A stretch of 64,000 bases of DNA, from positions 682,001 through 746,000 of the forward strand of contig NZ_SADE01000001.1 in the NCBI RefSeq assembly GCF_004005845.1, given 5' to 3'. Positions 8,571 through 16,509 of the stretch are shown in pieces. Within the stretch, counting starts at the first letter, position 1, and the number at the start of each line of letters is the position of its first letter. The DNA comes from Hwanghaeella grinnelliae (GTDB taxonomy: Bacteria > Pseudomonadota > Alphaproteobacteria > UBA8366 > Aestuariispiraceae). The notes under the pieces were generated by a model, which was given only the letters and a program-made list of their open reading frames with translations, was not told where the DNA came from and did no database searches. The position numbers and the translations under genes were made by a program.

Positions 8571-8732
8571 GGTGTCTCCTTGCTTCTAGAAGACATGCGT
8601 CGACGATGGCATTGGATCAAGACCTTGTTGCGCCGCGGGGAAAGATTCCAGGCGGGCGCCGCCTTGACCGGCCGGAGGATTTCATGACTCTGCCCGGCAA
8701 ACGGCTGTTTGTTGTGGTGGAGGGTGCCGGAT

Positions 8733-10328
8733 ATGGGGAAGGCTGAAGAGTTCGATGTCATCGTTATCGGGGGCGGGCATAACGGTCTGACCTGTGCCGG
8801 CTATCTTGCGCGCGGCGGGCTGAAGGTGAAGGTCGTCGAGCGGCGCGACGTTATCGGCGGCGCCGCCCTGACGGAAGAGTTCCATCCCGGGTTCCGCAAT
8901 TCCGTCTTTTCCTATCTGGTCAGCCTGCTGTCGCCCAAGGTGATCGCGGATCTTGAACTGTCGCGCTATGGGCTGGAAATCATGGACCGCACATCTGGCA
9001 GTTTTTCCGTGCTGGAAGGCGATCATCTATGGCTGCCGCGGGACGGTGCGAAGGCGCGCGCGGAGGTCGCGCGGTTCTCCAAGGCCGATGCGGACGTGCT
9101 TCCCGAGTTTGAGGACCGGATCGCCCATGTGGCGGAGGCGCTGCGCGCCGTGGCGGAAGATGCCCCACCCGATTTCGGCGGCGGATGGCCGGACCTGTTG
9201 CGGCTGGTTTCTCTCGGCAACCGCGTCCGGAAACTCGGGCCCCAAGGGCAGGCGGATCTGGCGGACCTTATGAGCATGTCCGTCGGCCACTACCTGGAAC
9301 GTTGGTTCGAGAGCGACCCGATCAAGGGGATTTTCGGTTTCGAAGGGGTCATCGGGAATTTTGCGGGGCCGTATCAGGCCGGATCAGCCTATGTGTTGCT
9401 GCATCACGCCTTCGGTCAGGTGAACGGCCGCACCGGTGCCTGGGGCCACGCCAAGGGCGGTATGGGTGCGATTACGCAGGCCCTGGCCGCGTCGGCAAAG
9501 GCAGCGGGCGTTGATATAGAGACCGAAGCACCGGTCAAGGAAGTGATCGTCGAGAAGGGCAAGGCGGTCGGCGTTGCGCTGGAAGACGGGCGCGTGTTTC
9601 GCGGGCGCGGGGTTGCGTCGAACGTCAATCCGTCATTGTTGTTCGGGCAAATGGTCGACCCGGCCGTCGTGCCAAAAGAATTCAAGCGACGCATGGATAC
9701 CTGGCGCAGCGAATCCGCGACGTTCCGGATGAACTTGGCGCTCAGCGAAGCGCCGCGCTTCTCCTCCCTGCCGGGCGGGGATGCGGATTTCGCCTATCTG
9801 AACGGAACGATCGATATCTGTCCGTCGCTCGACTACATTCAGAACGCCTTTGACGATGCGCGGGCGGGTGGCTGGGCCAAGCGGCCGGTAATCTCCATGT
9901 GCCTGCCGACGACGCTCGACGATACCCTGGCACCGGAAGGCTGCCATGTTATGAGCTTGTTCTGTCAGCATTTCCGGCGGCATCTGCCCGATGGCACGTC
10001 TTGGGACGACCATCGTGAGGCCGTTGCCGACATGATCATCGATACGGTCGATCACTATGCGCCGAACTTCAAAGCCGCGGTCGTGGGGCGCCAGATCAAC
10101 TCACCCTTGGATATCGAGCGCAAGCTGAACATGGTGGGCGGCGATATCTTCCACGGCGCTCTGCATCTGGATCAGATATTCTCGATGCGGCCGGCACCGG
10201 GTCATTCAGACCATCGTATGCCGGTGCCGGGTTTGTACCTGTGCGGGTCCGGTGCCCATCCGGGCGGCGGCGTGACGGGCCTGCCCGGTCGGAATGCGGC
10301 GCTGGAGATCCTGCGCGACATCAAGTGA
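8733..10328 (+). CDS. FAD-dependent oxidoreductase, phytoene-desaturase / PYROXD2-like
   Basis: 531 aa amine-oxidase-superfamily flavoprotein. The frame opens at 8709, but ATG 8733 has GGAGGG 8 nt upstream and gives the canonical start MGKAEEFDVIVIGGGHNGL with the dinucleotide-binding GxGxxG. Further motifs: the second FAD strand VVERRDVIGGAA, GMGAITQALAASAK and the C-terminal FAD motif GLYLCGSGAHPGGGVTGLPGRNA. Bacterial homologues are often called phytoene dehydrogenase-like, yet no carotenoid genes are nearby, so a carotenoid role is unsupported. It ends 32 nt before the convergent RidA gene. Confidence 0.9.
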   Translation: MGKAEEFDVIVIGGGHNGLTCAGYLARGGLKVKVVERRDVIGGAALTEEFHPGFRNSVFSYLVSLLSPKVIADLELSRYGLEIMDRTSGSFSVLEGDHLWLPRDGAKARAEVARFSKADADVLPEFEDRIAHVAEALRAVAEDAPPDFGGGWPDLLRLVSLGNRVRKLGPQGQADLADLMSMSVGHYLERWFESDPIKGIFGFEGVIGNFAGPYQAGSAYVLLHHAFGQVNGRTGAWGHAKGGMGAITQALAASAKAAGVDIETEAPVKEVIVEKGKAVGVALEDGRVFRGRGVASNVNPSLLFGQMVDPAVVPKEFKRRMDTWRSESATFRMNLALSEAPRFSSLPGGDADFAYLNGTIDICPSLDYIQNAFDDARAGGWAKRPVISMCLPTTLDDTLAPEGCHVMSLFCQHFRRHLPDGTSWDDHREAVADMIIDTVDHYAPNFKAAVVGRQINSPLDIERKLNMVGGDIFHGALHLDQIFSMRPAPGHSDHRMPVPGLYLCGSGAHPGGGVTGLPGRNAALEILRDIK

Positions 10329-10360
10329 CGCGCAGGATCCGCACCGATCCGTGGGGATAG

Positions 10361-10828
10361 TTACTCGACCTCGAAGACCGCTTCGACTTCGACGGCGACG
10401 TTGAAGGGCAGGGAACCGACGCCAACGGCGAAGCGGGAATGAGCGCCCTTGTCGCCGAAAATTTCACCGACGACATTGCTGGCGCCGTTGATGACCATCG
10501 GGTGCTGTTCGAAATCGGCCGGGCAATTGACGAAACCGCCCAATTTCACGACGCGCGTCACCTTGTCCAGGTCGCCGCCCAGCATATCCTTGGCGACGGC
10601 GATGGCGTTAAGCGCGCAGACGCGGGCACATTCCTGACCCTGCTCAACGGTGAATTCAGCACCGACCTTGCCCTTGTAGGCAAGCTCGCCGTTAACGAAG
10701 GGAACCTGACCGGAAACGAAGATCAGGTTGCCGGTACGTACGCCGGGAACATAGGCGGCGGCGGGTTTCGCCACGGTCGGGATTTCAATGCCGAGTTCTT
10801 TGAGACGAGCGTCGATTTGGCCTGCCAT
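10361..10828 (-). CDS. RidA family (YjgF/YER057c/UK114) protein
   Basis: 155 aa. RidA enzymes hydrolyse reactive enamine/imine intermediates from PLP enzymes in the cytosol. The longer subgroup starts with an N-terminal extension (DARLKELGIEIPTVAKPAAAY) as here, followed by GNLIFVSGQVP and ending SRFAVGVGSLPFNVAVEVEAVFEVE, including the conserved Arg and Glu of the inter-subunit active site. ATG at 10828 follows AGGAGGAATTT. The presence of a class-III aminotransferase and threonine aldolase in the window gives possible sources of substrate, but no direct operon link exists. Confidence 0.94.
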   Translation of the reverse strand: MAGQIDARLKELGIEIPTVAKPAAAYVPGVRTGNLIFVSGQVPFVNGELAYKGKVGAEFTVEQGQECARVCALNAIAVAKDMLGGDLDKVTRVVKLGGFVNCPADFEQHPMVINGASNVVGEIFGDKGAHSRFAVGVGSLPFNVAVEVEAVFEVE

Positions 10829-11221
10829 AAATTCCTCCTGGGAGTTTTGAGGGTATGTTTATTCCGTGGGGTCTTATTCACTGGGACATTCGGTGGCACC
10901 CGGTTTTGCCGTAGTGCCCGTCTGTCCGCGGGCGAAGTATTACCACCGCAAAATGGATGGTCCAACAGCGGAAAGCTTGCCGCATTGTAAATCGCAGGAG
11001 TGGGGCGTGTGCGCTACCCGTGCGGCTTCTTTCATTCCCTGGACGTCAGCGGCCTTGTTGTCTTGTTTGTGGAAAGGATGTCATGACCTTTGTTTCAGGC
11101 CATGTTGGTCTTCGACGGAGGTTTGCCGTTCGCGGAACGAGCGGGTAATGTTCGCTCAATTGTTCAAATCTGGCCGAATACCCAATCATCTTGCCGGGGC
11201 ATGGCCGTTTGGGAGTTTGAC
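10829..11221. other. Divergent intergenic region between RidA and N-formylglutamate amidohydrolase
   Basis: 393 bp without a convincing gene; the short plus-strand frames here have poor codon use and no ribosome site. It should carry two divergent promoters. I see no clear palindrome, riboswitch or terminator. Confidence 0.5.
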
Positions 11222-12100
11222 GTGAGCGACCTAGCCGTCCCGGGTGTATTCAGCTTGCACAGACCAGCCGGTCCAACCGCACCGGTGGTTTTCGACTCGC
11301 CGCATAGCGGAACCGTCTTTCCGGCGGACTTCGGATCCATCGTGCCTGAGCGGATCCTGCGCCGGGTGCAGGACAACTTCGTAGACGACCTTTTCTTTGA
11401 TGTGTTGGAAGTCGGCGCCAGCTTGCTCTGTGCGCATTTTCCCCGCAGCTATATCGATCCAAACAGGGCGCGGGATGACCTGGACAGCAGGCTCTTGTCT
11501 GAAGCCTGGCCCGACCCGCTACGGCCGACCGACAAATCCCGCCTGGGTCATGGACTGATTTGGCGCGCCTGTCCGACGGACCGCGCGATGTACGACCGGC
11601 GCCTGACCGTGCAGGAAGTGCGGGGTCGCATCGCGACCTACTGGGAACCGTATCATGCGGCGCTGGGTGATGAGATCGATCGCCTCTGGCGGCAATTCGG
11701 GCAGGTCTGGCATGTGAATTGTCATTCGATGCCGGCTGGCAGCAGCCCCATCGTCGCGCGGCGCGGTGGATCGCAGCGCGCCGATATCGTGATCGGCGAC
11801 CGCGACGGCCGGTCATCCGATCCGGAATTCACCTCCTTCGTTCGCGACCGATTGGAACAGCGTGGCTATTCCGTTCGGCTGAACGACCCGTACAAGGGCG
11901 CCTATCTTGTCGAAGCCTATGCCGCCCCGGCAGTCGGCCGCAGCAGTATCCAAATGGAAATCAATCGGTCGATCTATATGAATGAAGGCACGCTGGAGAA
12001 GTCTGACAATTTCGAAGTGTTGCGGCGTGACCTTGCCGCGGTTGCGGAGGAAATAGCCGGCTTTGCCCTGGACCGAACCATGCCGCAGGCGGCGGAGTGA
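11222..12100 (+). CDS. N-formylglutamate amidohydrolase
   Basis: Zn-dependent hydrolase that releases formate from N-formylglutamate (last step of one histidine-degradation route) or acts on related N-formyl or N-acyl amino acids. I choose GTG 11222 because GGGAG lies 6 nt upstream; ATG 11201 gives seven more residues and has no ribosome site. 292 aa. Motifs: VVFDSPHSGTVFP (metal site), NRARDDLDSRLL, VWHVNCHSMPAG, the DIVIGDRDG loop and ending IQMEINRSIYMNEGT. No hut genes are adjacent, so the exact substrate is open. Ends 4 nt before the ArsC-like gene, suggesting co-transcription. Confidence 0.88.
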   Translation: MSDLAVPGVFSLHRPAGPTAPVVFDSPHSGTVFPADFGSIVPERILRRVQDNFVDDLFFDVLEVGASLLCAHFPRSYIDPNRARDDLDSRLLSEAWPDPLRPTDKSRLGHGLIWRACPTDRAMYDRRLTVQEVRGRIATYWEPYHAALGDEIDRLWRQFGQVWHVNCHSMPAGSSPIVARRGGSQRADIVIGDRDGRSSDPEFTSFVRDRLEQRGYSVRLNDPYKGAYLVEAYAAPAVGRSSIQMEINRSIYMNEGTLEKSDNFEVLRRDLAAVAEEIAGFALDRTMPQAAE

Positions 12101-12104
12101 TCGC

Positions 12105-12449
12105 ATGATTGTCATTCACGGATTGAAGAACTGCGACACTTGCAAGAAAGCTCGGAAATGGGCTGAACAGGAAGGGCTGGAGCACAGCTTCCATGATGTT
12201 CGCGCGGATGGTTTGACCGCTGAAATGATCGACAAATGGTTGGGGCAAGTGTCCTGGGAACTCTTACTCAACCGCCGCGGCACAACTTGGCGCGGATTGG
12301 ACGAGGCGGTAAAGGCAAGCGTCGATGCATCCCAGGCGCGTGATTTGATGCTGGAACATCCGGCGCTGATTAAGCGGCCGGTCTTCGACCATGACGGTAC
12401 GGTCAGTGTCGGCTTTACCGATGCGGTCAAGCAGGGCCTGAAGGGCTAG
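12105..12449 (+). CDS. ArsC/Spx-family (YffB-like) thioredoxin-fold protein
   Basis: 114 aa from ATG 12105. Thioredoxin fold with the redox motif GLKNCDTCKKARKW (Cys-x-x-Cys), then the family lines NRRGTTWRGLD and HPALIKRPVFDHDG. These proteins use glutathione or a disulfide relay; YffB-type members have no proven arsenate reductase activity. Four nt after the N-formylglutamate amidohydrolase stop, so likely translated from the same mRNA. It converges with the HNH gene 16 nt downstream. Confidence 0.92.
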   Translation: MIVIHGLKNCDTCKKARKWAEQEGLEHSFHDVRADGLTAEMIDKWLGQVSWELLLNRRGTTWRGLDEAVKASVDASQARDLMLEHPALIKRPVFDHDGTVSVGFTDAVKQGLKG

Positions 12450-12465
12450 TGGGCGGGCGGCACGA

Positions 12466-12777
12466 TCATCCGCGACGTCGGTTTGGTTTCGCGTGACGAC
12501 CGATCAGTTCCGGCGGTTGCTTCCTAACCCATTTCACGAATGTTTGAATGTCCGGATGGGCCAGCAAGGCCTCGGCGCTGGAAAATTCCTTCGCCAAAGT
12601 GTCTTCCGAAAAAAGGGAATGGATTTTCTTGTGGCAGATGCGGTGGAGCGTGGACCAGCCGCTGCCGCCTTTGGAACGCGGTATCCAATGATGCCGGTCG
12701 ATGCTGGGGCCTTCTATCAACGGGCGGCCGCATATCGGGCAAGGGCCTAGAGTTGCGGGCTGGGTGCGGACCGGCAT
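12466..12777 (-). CDS. HNH endonuclease domain protein
   Basis: 103 aa from ATG 12777; a longer reading to 12870 would overlap the cupin gene. A zinc-coordinating CPICGRPL knuckle is followed by the HNH core DRHHWIPRSKGG...LHRICHKKIHSLFS, so the metal-binding and catalytic His-Asn/His pattern is present. Small HNH proteins of this type occur widely in Alphaproteobacteria as free-standing genes; cellular role unknown. It is the last gene of the minus-strand run that begins at livK, 22 nt after the cupin stop, with no strong ribosome site. Confidence 0.82.
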   Translation of the reverse strand: MPVRTQPATLGPCPICGRPLIEGPSIDRHHWIPRSKGGSGWSTLHRICHKKIHSLFSEDTLAKEFSSAEALLAHPDIQTFVKWVRKQPPELIGRHAKPNRRRG

Positions 12778-12799
12778 CGGCGAAAGTCCGATGGCGGTG

Positions 12800-13459
12800 C
12801 TACACTTCGATGAAGCTGTCGACGTATGTCTTGTAGGTCTGCCGCTTCGGCTTTTCCCAATCCGCTTCACTCAGATAGGTTATCGAGCTTTTGCCCAGAT
12901 ATGTCCGGGGCAAAACCATGACACGGATGAAACCGGTCATCTTTTCCTTCGACGCCACGCCGGTGACGGAAATCGTGCCCGGTTCGAACCAGGCGTCGTT
13001 CGGGCCGAAAACCTGCCGCTCCCCATCGATGTCCAGGGTCAGTTTTCCGCAATGCAAGCAGCGTATGCCGGGGCCGGCATGGGTGTGGTCGTAAATCTGG
13101 CAATTCAGCGGAAAGTTCACCGCGTCGCACCTGATCAGGTAGCCATGCGGTTGTTCAAGGGTCACTTCCTCTTGAATTTTCAATTCGCTGGAAACGGCGC
13201 CGATCGGTTGACCGCCCGGCTCGTCGCCGTTCCTGAACAATTCGAACCGCCAGATGATGGCGCCGTCCATCGATCCGGTGACCGTGACGGGGTCCTGACT
13301 ATGGGTTGCCCCGTCGCACAACAGTTCCGTCTGTTGCCCGCTGATCGAGAAACCGCCGAAACGGCAATAAAGGATGCGATGACAGGCGCCGGGATAGGTG
13401 GCCGTTTCACCTTGCCCGATCCGATCGTGATACAATCGCAGCGTATGCGTCCCGCCCAA
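12800..13459 (-). CDS. Cupin-domain protein
   Basis: 219 aa. Starts with TTG at 13459, supported by AAGGAG 6 nt upstream; no ATG fits. A C-terminal cupin fold is visible: YDHTHAGPGIRCLHCGKLTLDIDGE (metal-binding histidines of motif 1 and the strand pair), then GPNDAWFEPG (motif 2). The N-terminal half (about 1-100) contains VTVTGSMDGAIIWRFEL and may form a second beta-barrel. Function unknown; cupins of this type are often small-molecule binders or dioxygenases. Downstream of the succinate-semialdehyde dehydrogenase with a 66-bp gap on the same strand. Confidence 0.78.
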   Translation of the reverse strand: MGGTHTLRLYHDRIGQGETATYPGACHRILYCRFGGFSISGQQTELLCDGATHSQDPVTVTGSMDGAIIWRFELFRNGDEPGGQPIGAVSSELKIQEEVTLEQPHGYLIRCDAVNFPLNCQIYDHTHAGPGIRCLHCGKLTLDIDGERQVFGPNDAWFEPGTISVTGVASKEKMTGFIRVMVLPRTYLGKSSITYLSEADWEKPKRQTYKTYVDSFIEV

Positions 13460-13525
13460 GATCTGCTCCTTGTACTCGTGGAGGATACGACGCCGGGTCG
13501 GCGTGTCGCCTCTTCTTTGCCGGTC

Positions 13526-14980
13526 TTAAATGCCGCCTATGCAAATGTATTTCAGCTCGACCCACTCATCCATCCCGTAATGGGATCCTTCCCGTCCCAA
13601 TCCGGATTCCTTGACGCCGCCGAAAGGCGCGACTTCGGTGGAGATCAGTCCGCTGTTCACCCCGACCATGCCGTATTCCAGCCCTTCCGAAACGCGCCAA
13701 GTGCGGGCGTTGTCGCGGGAGTAGAAATAGGCGGCCAGTCCATATGGGGTGTCGTTCGCCATCCGCACCGCGTCTTTTTCATCCTTGAACCGGATGATGG
13801 AGGCGACGGGTCCGAAGATCTCGTCATTGGCGATTTCCATATCCGAATTGACCCCGGTCAGGATCGTCGGCGTGTAGAAGCTGCCACCGAGGGGCGAGGG
13901 GTCCCCGCCCAGGGTTGTGGTCGCGCCGGAAGCTTTCGCCGAGGAGACCAGGCTTTCAACCTTGGTAATAGCCTTTTCGTCGATCAGCGGTCCGATGGTC
14001 ACACCTTCTTCAAGACCGTTGCCCACCTTGAGGGCTGATACCGCCGCACCGAGCTTGTCCAAGTAACGGTCATAAATGTCGTCTTGGACGAAGATACGGT
14101 TCGCGCAGACGCATGTCTGTCCGGCATTGCGGAACTTCGAAATCATCGTGCCTTCGATGGCGGCGTCCAAATCCGCATCGTCGAAGACGATGAAAGGCGC
14201 ATTCCCGCCAAGTTCCAGGCTGACCTTCTTCACGGTGCCCGCTGCCTGTTCCATCAGCGTCTTACCGACCTGTGTGGACCCGGTGAAACCGAGTTTGCGG
14301 ATCGTCGGATTGGTCGCCAATTCTGTGCCGATTTCGCGTGCATTGTTGCCGGTGACGACCGAAAGGATGCCGGCAGGCACCCCGGCGCGCTCGGCCAGTT
14401 CGGCCATTGCGAGCGCCGAGAGCGGCGTCAGCTGAGCCGGTTTCACAACCATCGCACAGCCGCTGGCAAGGGCGGGACCGGCTTTCCGGGTGATCATCGC
14501 GGCCGGGAAGTTCCAAGGCGTGATGCCGGCGGTGACGCCGATCGGCTGCTTGATAACCAGAATGCGGTTGTCCGCGCGATGCTGGGGGATGGTGTCGCCG
14601 TAGAGCCGTTTGGCTTCCTCGCCAAACCATTCGATGAACGAGGCGGCATAGGCAACCTCACCCTTCGCTTCGGCCAACGGCTTACCCTGTTCCAGGGTCA
14701 TGATCATGCCAAGATCGTCCTGATGTTCCATCATCAGGTCGAACCATTTGCGCATGATGGCTGCACGTTCCTTACCGGTGCGTGCTGCCCAGGCGGGTTG
14801 AGCCTTTTCCGCTGCGGCGATCGCGGCGCGGGTATCGTCCGCCGTGCAGCAGGTGACATCGGCCAAGCGTTCCTGCGTGGCCGGGTTCATGACGGGATAG
14901 GTCGCGCCATTGGCGGCGTCGGTCCATTTACCGTTGATATAGGCCTTGGAGCGTAAAAGCGTGGGGTCGTTCAATTGCAT
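13526..14980 (-). CDS. gabD: NAD(P)-dependent succinate-semialdehyde dehydrogenase
   Basis: 484 aa aldehyde dehydrogenase that oxidises succinate semialdehyde to succinate (GABA catabolism). Evidence: PWNFPAAMITRK cofactor segment (156-166), GSTQVGK (234-240), general base E256 in LELGGNAP, nucleophile C290 in NAGQTCVCANR, and PFGGVKESGLGREGS near the C-terminus. The CVCANR sequence with two Cys around the nucleophile is typical of the GabD branch. ATG 14980 follows GGGAGACAGATTA. It directly follows the liv transporter genes, so the substrate entering through LivK may feed this step (inference). Confidence 0.93.
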   Translation of the reverse strand: MQLNDPTLLRSKAYINGKWTDAANGATYPVMNPATQERLADVTCCTADDTRAAIAAAEKAQPAWAARTGKERAAIMRKWFDLMMEHQDDLGMIMTLEQGKPLAEAKGEVAYAASFIEWFGEEAKRLYGDTIPQHRADNRILVIKQPIGVTAGITPWNFPAAMITRKAGPALASGCAMVVKPAQLTPLSALAMAELAERAGVPAGILSVVTGNNAREIGTELATNPTIRKLGFTGSTQVGKTLMEQAAGTVKKVSLELGGNAPFIVFDDADLDAAIEGTMISKFRNAGQTCVCANRIFVQDDIYDRYLDKLGAAVSALKVGNGLEEGVTIGPLIDEKAITKVESLVSSAKASGATTTLGGDPSPLGGSFYTPTILTGVNSDMEIANDEIFGPVASIIRFKDEKDAVRMANDTPYGLAAYFYSRDNARTWRVSEGLEYGMVGVNSGLISTEVAPFGGVKESGLGREGSHYGMDEWVELKYICIGGI

Positions 14981-15000
14981 TAATCTGTCTCCCTTGGGGC

Positions 15001-15019
15001 GGGCCCGTTGACCGGGCCC
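15001..15019 (-). promoter_or_regulatory. GC-rich stem-loop between livF and gabD
   Basis: GGGCCCG pairs with CGGGCCC across a 5-nt loop, between the livF stop and the gabD ribosome site. No U-tract follows, so mRNA processing or stabilisation is more likely than termination. Confidence 0.45.
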
Positions 15020-15046
15020 TAAATTGTCAACGCTAAGGTTCGTCCC

Positions 15047-15769
15047 CTATACAGCGAGGTAGCGCTTTCGGACGGCATCGTCCAGGGCTAGCTCGCTCAT
15101 GGACCCTTCATACTGTAGTGAGCCACTTTCAATAATGGCAGCCCGGTCTGCAACCTTGGCGGTGAAGACCGTGTTCTGCTCGCATAGCAGTATACCCAAC
15201 CCTTCCTGTTTAAGGGTTTTCACGACCTGCGCCAGGGCATCGACGATGACAGGCGCCAGCCCCTCGGACGGTTCGTCGAGCAACAGCATTCGAGGGTTGC
15301 CCATCAACGTTCTGGCCAACGCCAGCATTTGTTGTTCGCCGCCGCTCAACTGCGCCGCATGCCGGTCCCGCGCGGGCGCCAGGTTCGGGAACAGGTCGAA
15401 CAGCTTTTTCGGCGTCCATGCATCGGTGCCATCGGCAGGCCTGCGTCCGGCCTCCAGGTTTTCCGAGACCGTCAGGCCGGTGAAGATGCGCCGGTCTTCC
15501 GGCACATAACCGATGCCGGTGCGAGCGCGGGCATGGACCGGGCGGTTCGACACCGTGACCCCGTCCATCGAAACGCTGCCGCTTCGCAAGTGAAGCATGC
15601 CCATAACGGCCTTCAAGGTCGTCGATTTGCCGGCCCCGTTGCGGCCCAAAAGCGCGACGACCTGGCCCGGTGCGACCGTCAGCGATATGTCCCGGATCGC
15701 CAGGGCCTGCCCATAGCCGGCCGAAATATTTTCAATCGTAAGGCCGTTGGCGGCCTGGGGCGAAGTCAT
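15047..15769 (-). CDS. livF: Branched-chain amino acid-type ABC transporter ATP-binding protein LivF
   Basis: 240 aa ATPase of a HAAT-family importer. Walker A GRNGAGKST (about 42-50), ABC signature LSGGEQQML, Walker B MLLLDEPSEGLAP, and the switch region LLCEQNTVF. LivF normally pairs with LivG as a heterodimer on the inner face of the LivHM permease. ATG 15769 overlaps the livG TGA by 4 nt (ATGA), so the two are translationally coupled. The DEPSEGL variant is the LivF hallmark. Confidence 0.95.
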   Translation of the reverse strand: MTSPQAANGLTIENISAGYGQALAIRDISLTVAPGQVVALLGRNGAGKSTTLKAVMGMLHLRSGSVSMDGVTVSNRPVHARARTGIGYVPEDRRIFTGLTVSENLEAGRRPADGTDAWTPKKLFDLFPNLAPARDRHAAQLSGGEQQMLALARTLMGNPRMLLLDEPSEGLAPVIVDALAQVVKTLKQEGLGILLCEQNTVFTAKVADRAAIIESGSLQYEGSMSELALDDAVRKRYLAV

Positions 15770-16509
15770 GCTTCCTCCCCCAAATACACGGCCTGTACGG
15801 CAGGGTCGGCGCGAATTTCATCCGGCGTGTCGAGGGCGAGGACCTGCCCCTTATTCAGGACCAAAATCCTGTCGGCATGATTGAAGACGACGTCCATGTC
15901 ATGTTCGGTGAACAGAACGCTGATGCCCGATTTGTCGGCAAGCGACCGCACCAGGCGCATCATCTGTTGGCGGCCGTCGGGCGCCATTCCCGCCGTCGGT
16001 TCATCCATCAACAACAGCCTTGGCCGGTTGGCGAGTGCGAGGGCAAGTTCCACCCGTTTCAAGTCGCCATAGGAAAGCGCGCGGCATTCCGTGTTCAAGA
16101 AGTCCTGGAGGCCGACGGAGGCAGCGAGTTCATCCGCTTCCTCGCCCTTGTATCGGCGGGCGGGAAACAGGAAGGATGCGGTCCTGCCGTCGCGCGACAG
16201 CAGCGCCGTCTGCAGTACTTCCCTGACGTTCATCGACTGGAATACCGCGGCGATCTGGAAGGTTCTGCCGATACCGGATCGAAACAGTTTTTGCGGGGTA
16301 TCGCGGGTGATATCGGTCCCGTCGAACAGGACCGTCCCCATATCGGGTTCGATCTGTCCCCCGATCATGTTGAAGCAAGTAGACTTGCCTGCGCCGTTCG
16401 GGCCGATGATGGCCAGCATCTCCGTCCGCGCCACGTCGAAGGAAACATTGTCGACGGCGCTGACGGCGCCGAAGCGTTTGGACAGGCGTTGCACATCCAA
16501 CAGCGTCAT
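15766..16509 (-). CDS. livG: Branched-chain amino acid-type ABC transporter ATP-binding protein LivG
   Basis: 247 aa, start ATG 16509 (the frame is open far upstream but overlaps livHM). Walker A GPNGAGKST, the LivG-type signature LSYGDLKRVELA, Walker B LLLMDEPTAGMAP and H-loop FTEHDMDVVF. The ATG overlaps the livHM stop as ATGA and its own stop overlaps livF, so livHM-livG-livF form a tightly coupled translation unit. Works with LivF to power import of the ligand bound by the LivK-like protein at 18430. Confidence 0.95.
   Translation of the reverse strand: MTLLDVQRLSKRFGAVSAVDNVSFDVARTEMLAIIGPNGAGKSTCFNMIGGQIEPDMGTVLFDGTDITRDTPQKLFRSGIGRTFQIAAVFQSMNVREVLQTALLSRDGRTASFLFPARRYKGEEADELAASVGLQDFLNTECRALSYGDLKRVELALALANRPRLLLMDEPTAGMAPDGRQQMMRLVRSLADKSGISVLFTEHDMDVVFNHADRILVLNKGQVLALDTPDEIRADPAVQAVYLGEEA

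Noticed and set aside
10866-11225. 119-aa plus-strand frame in the RidA upstream region
   Set aside because: No ribosome site, biased Cys/Trp composition and no conserved motif; region read as a promoter area.
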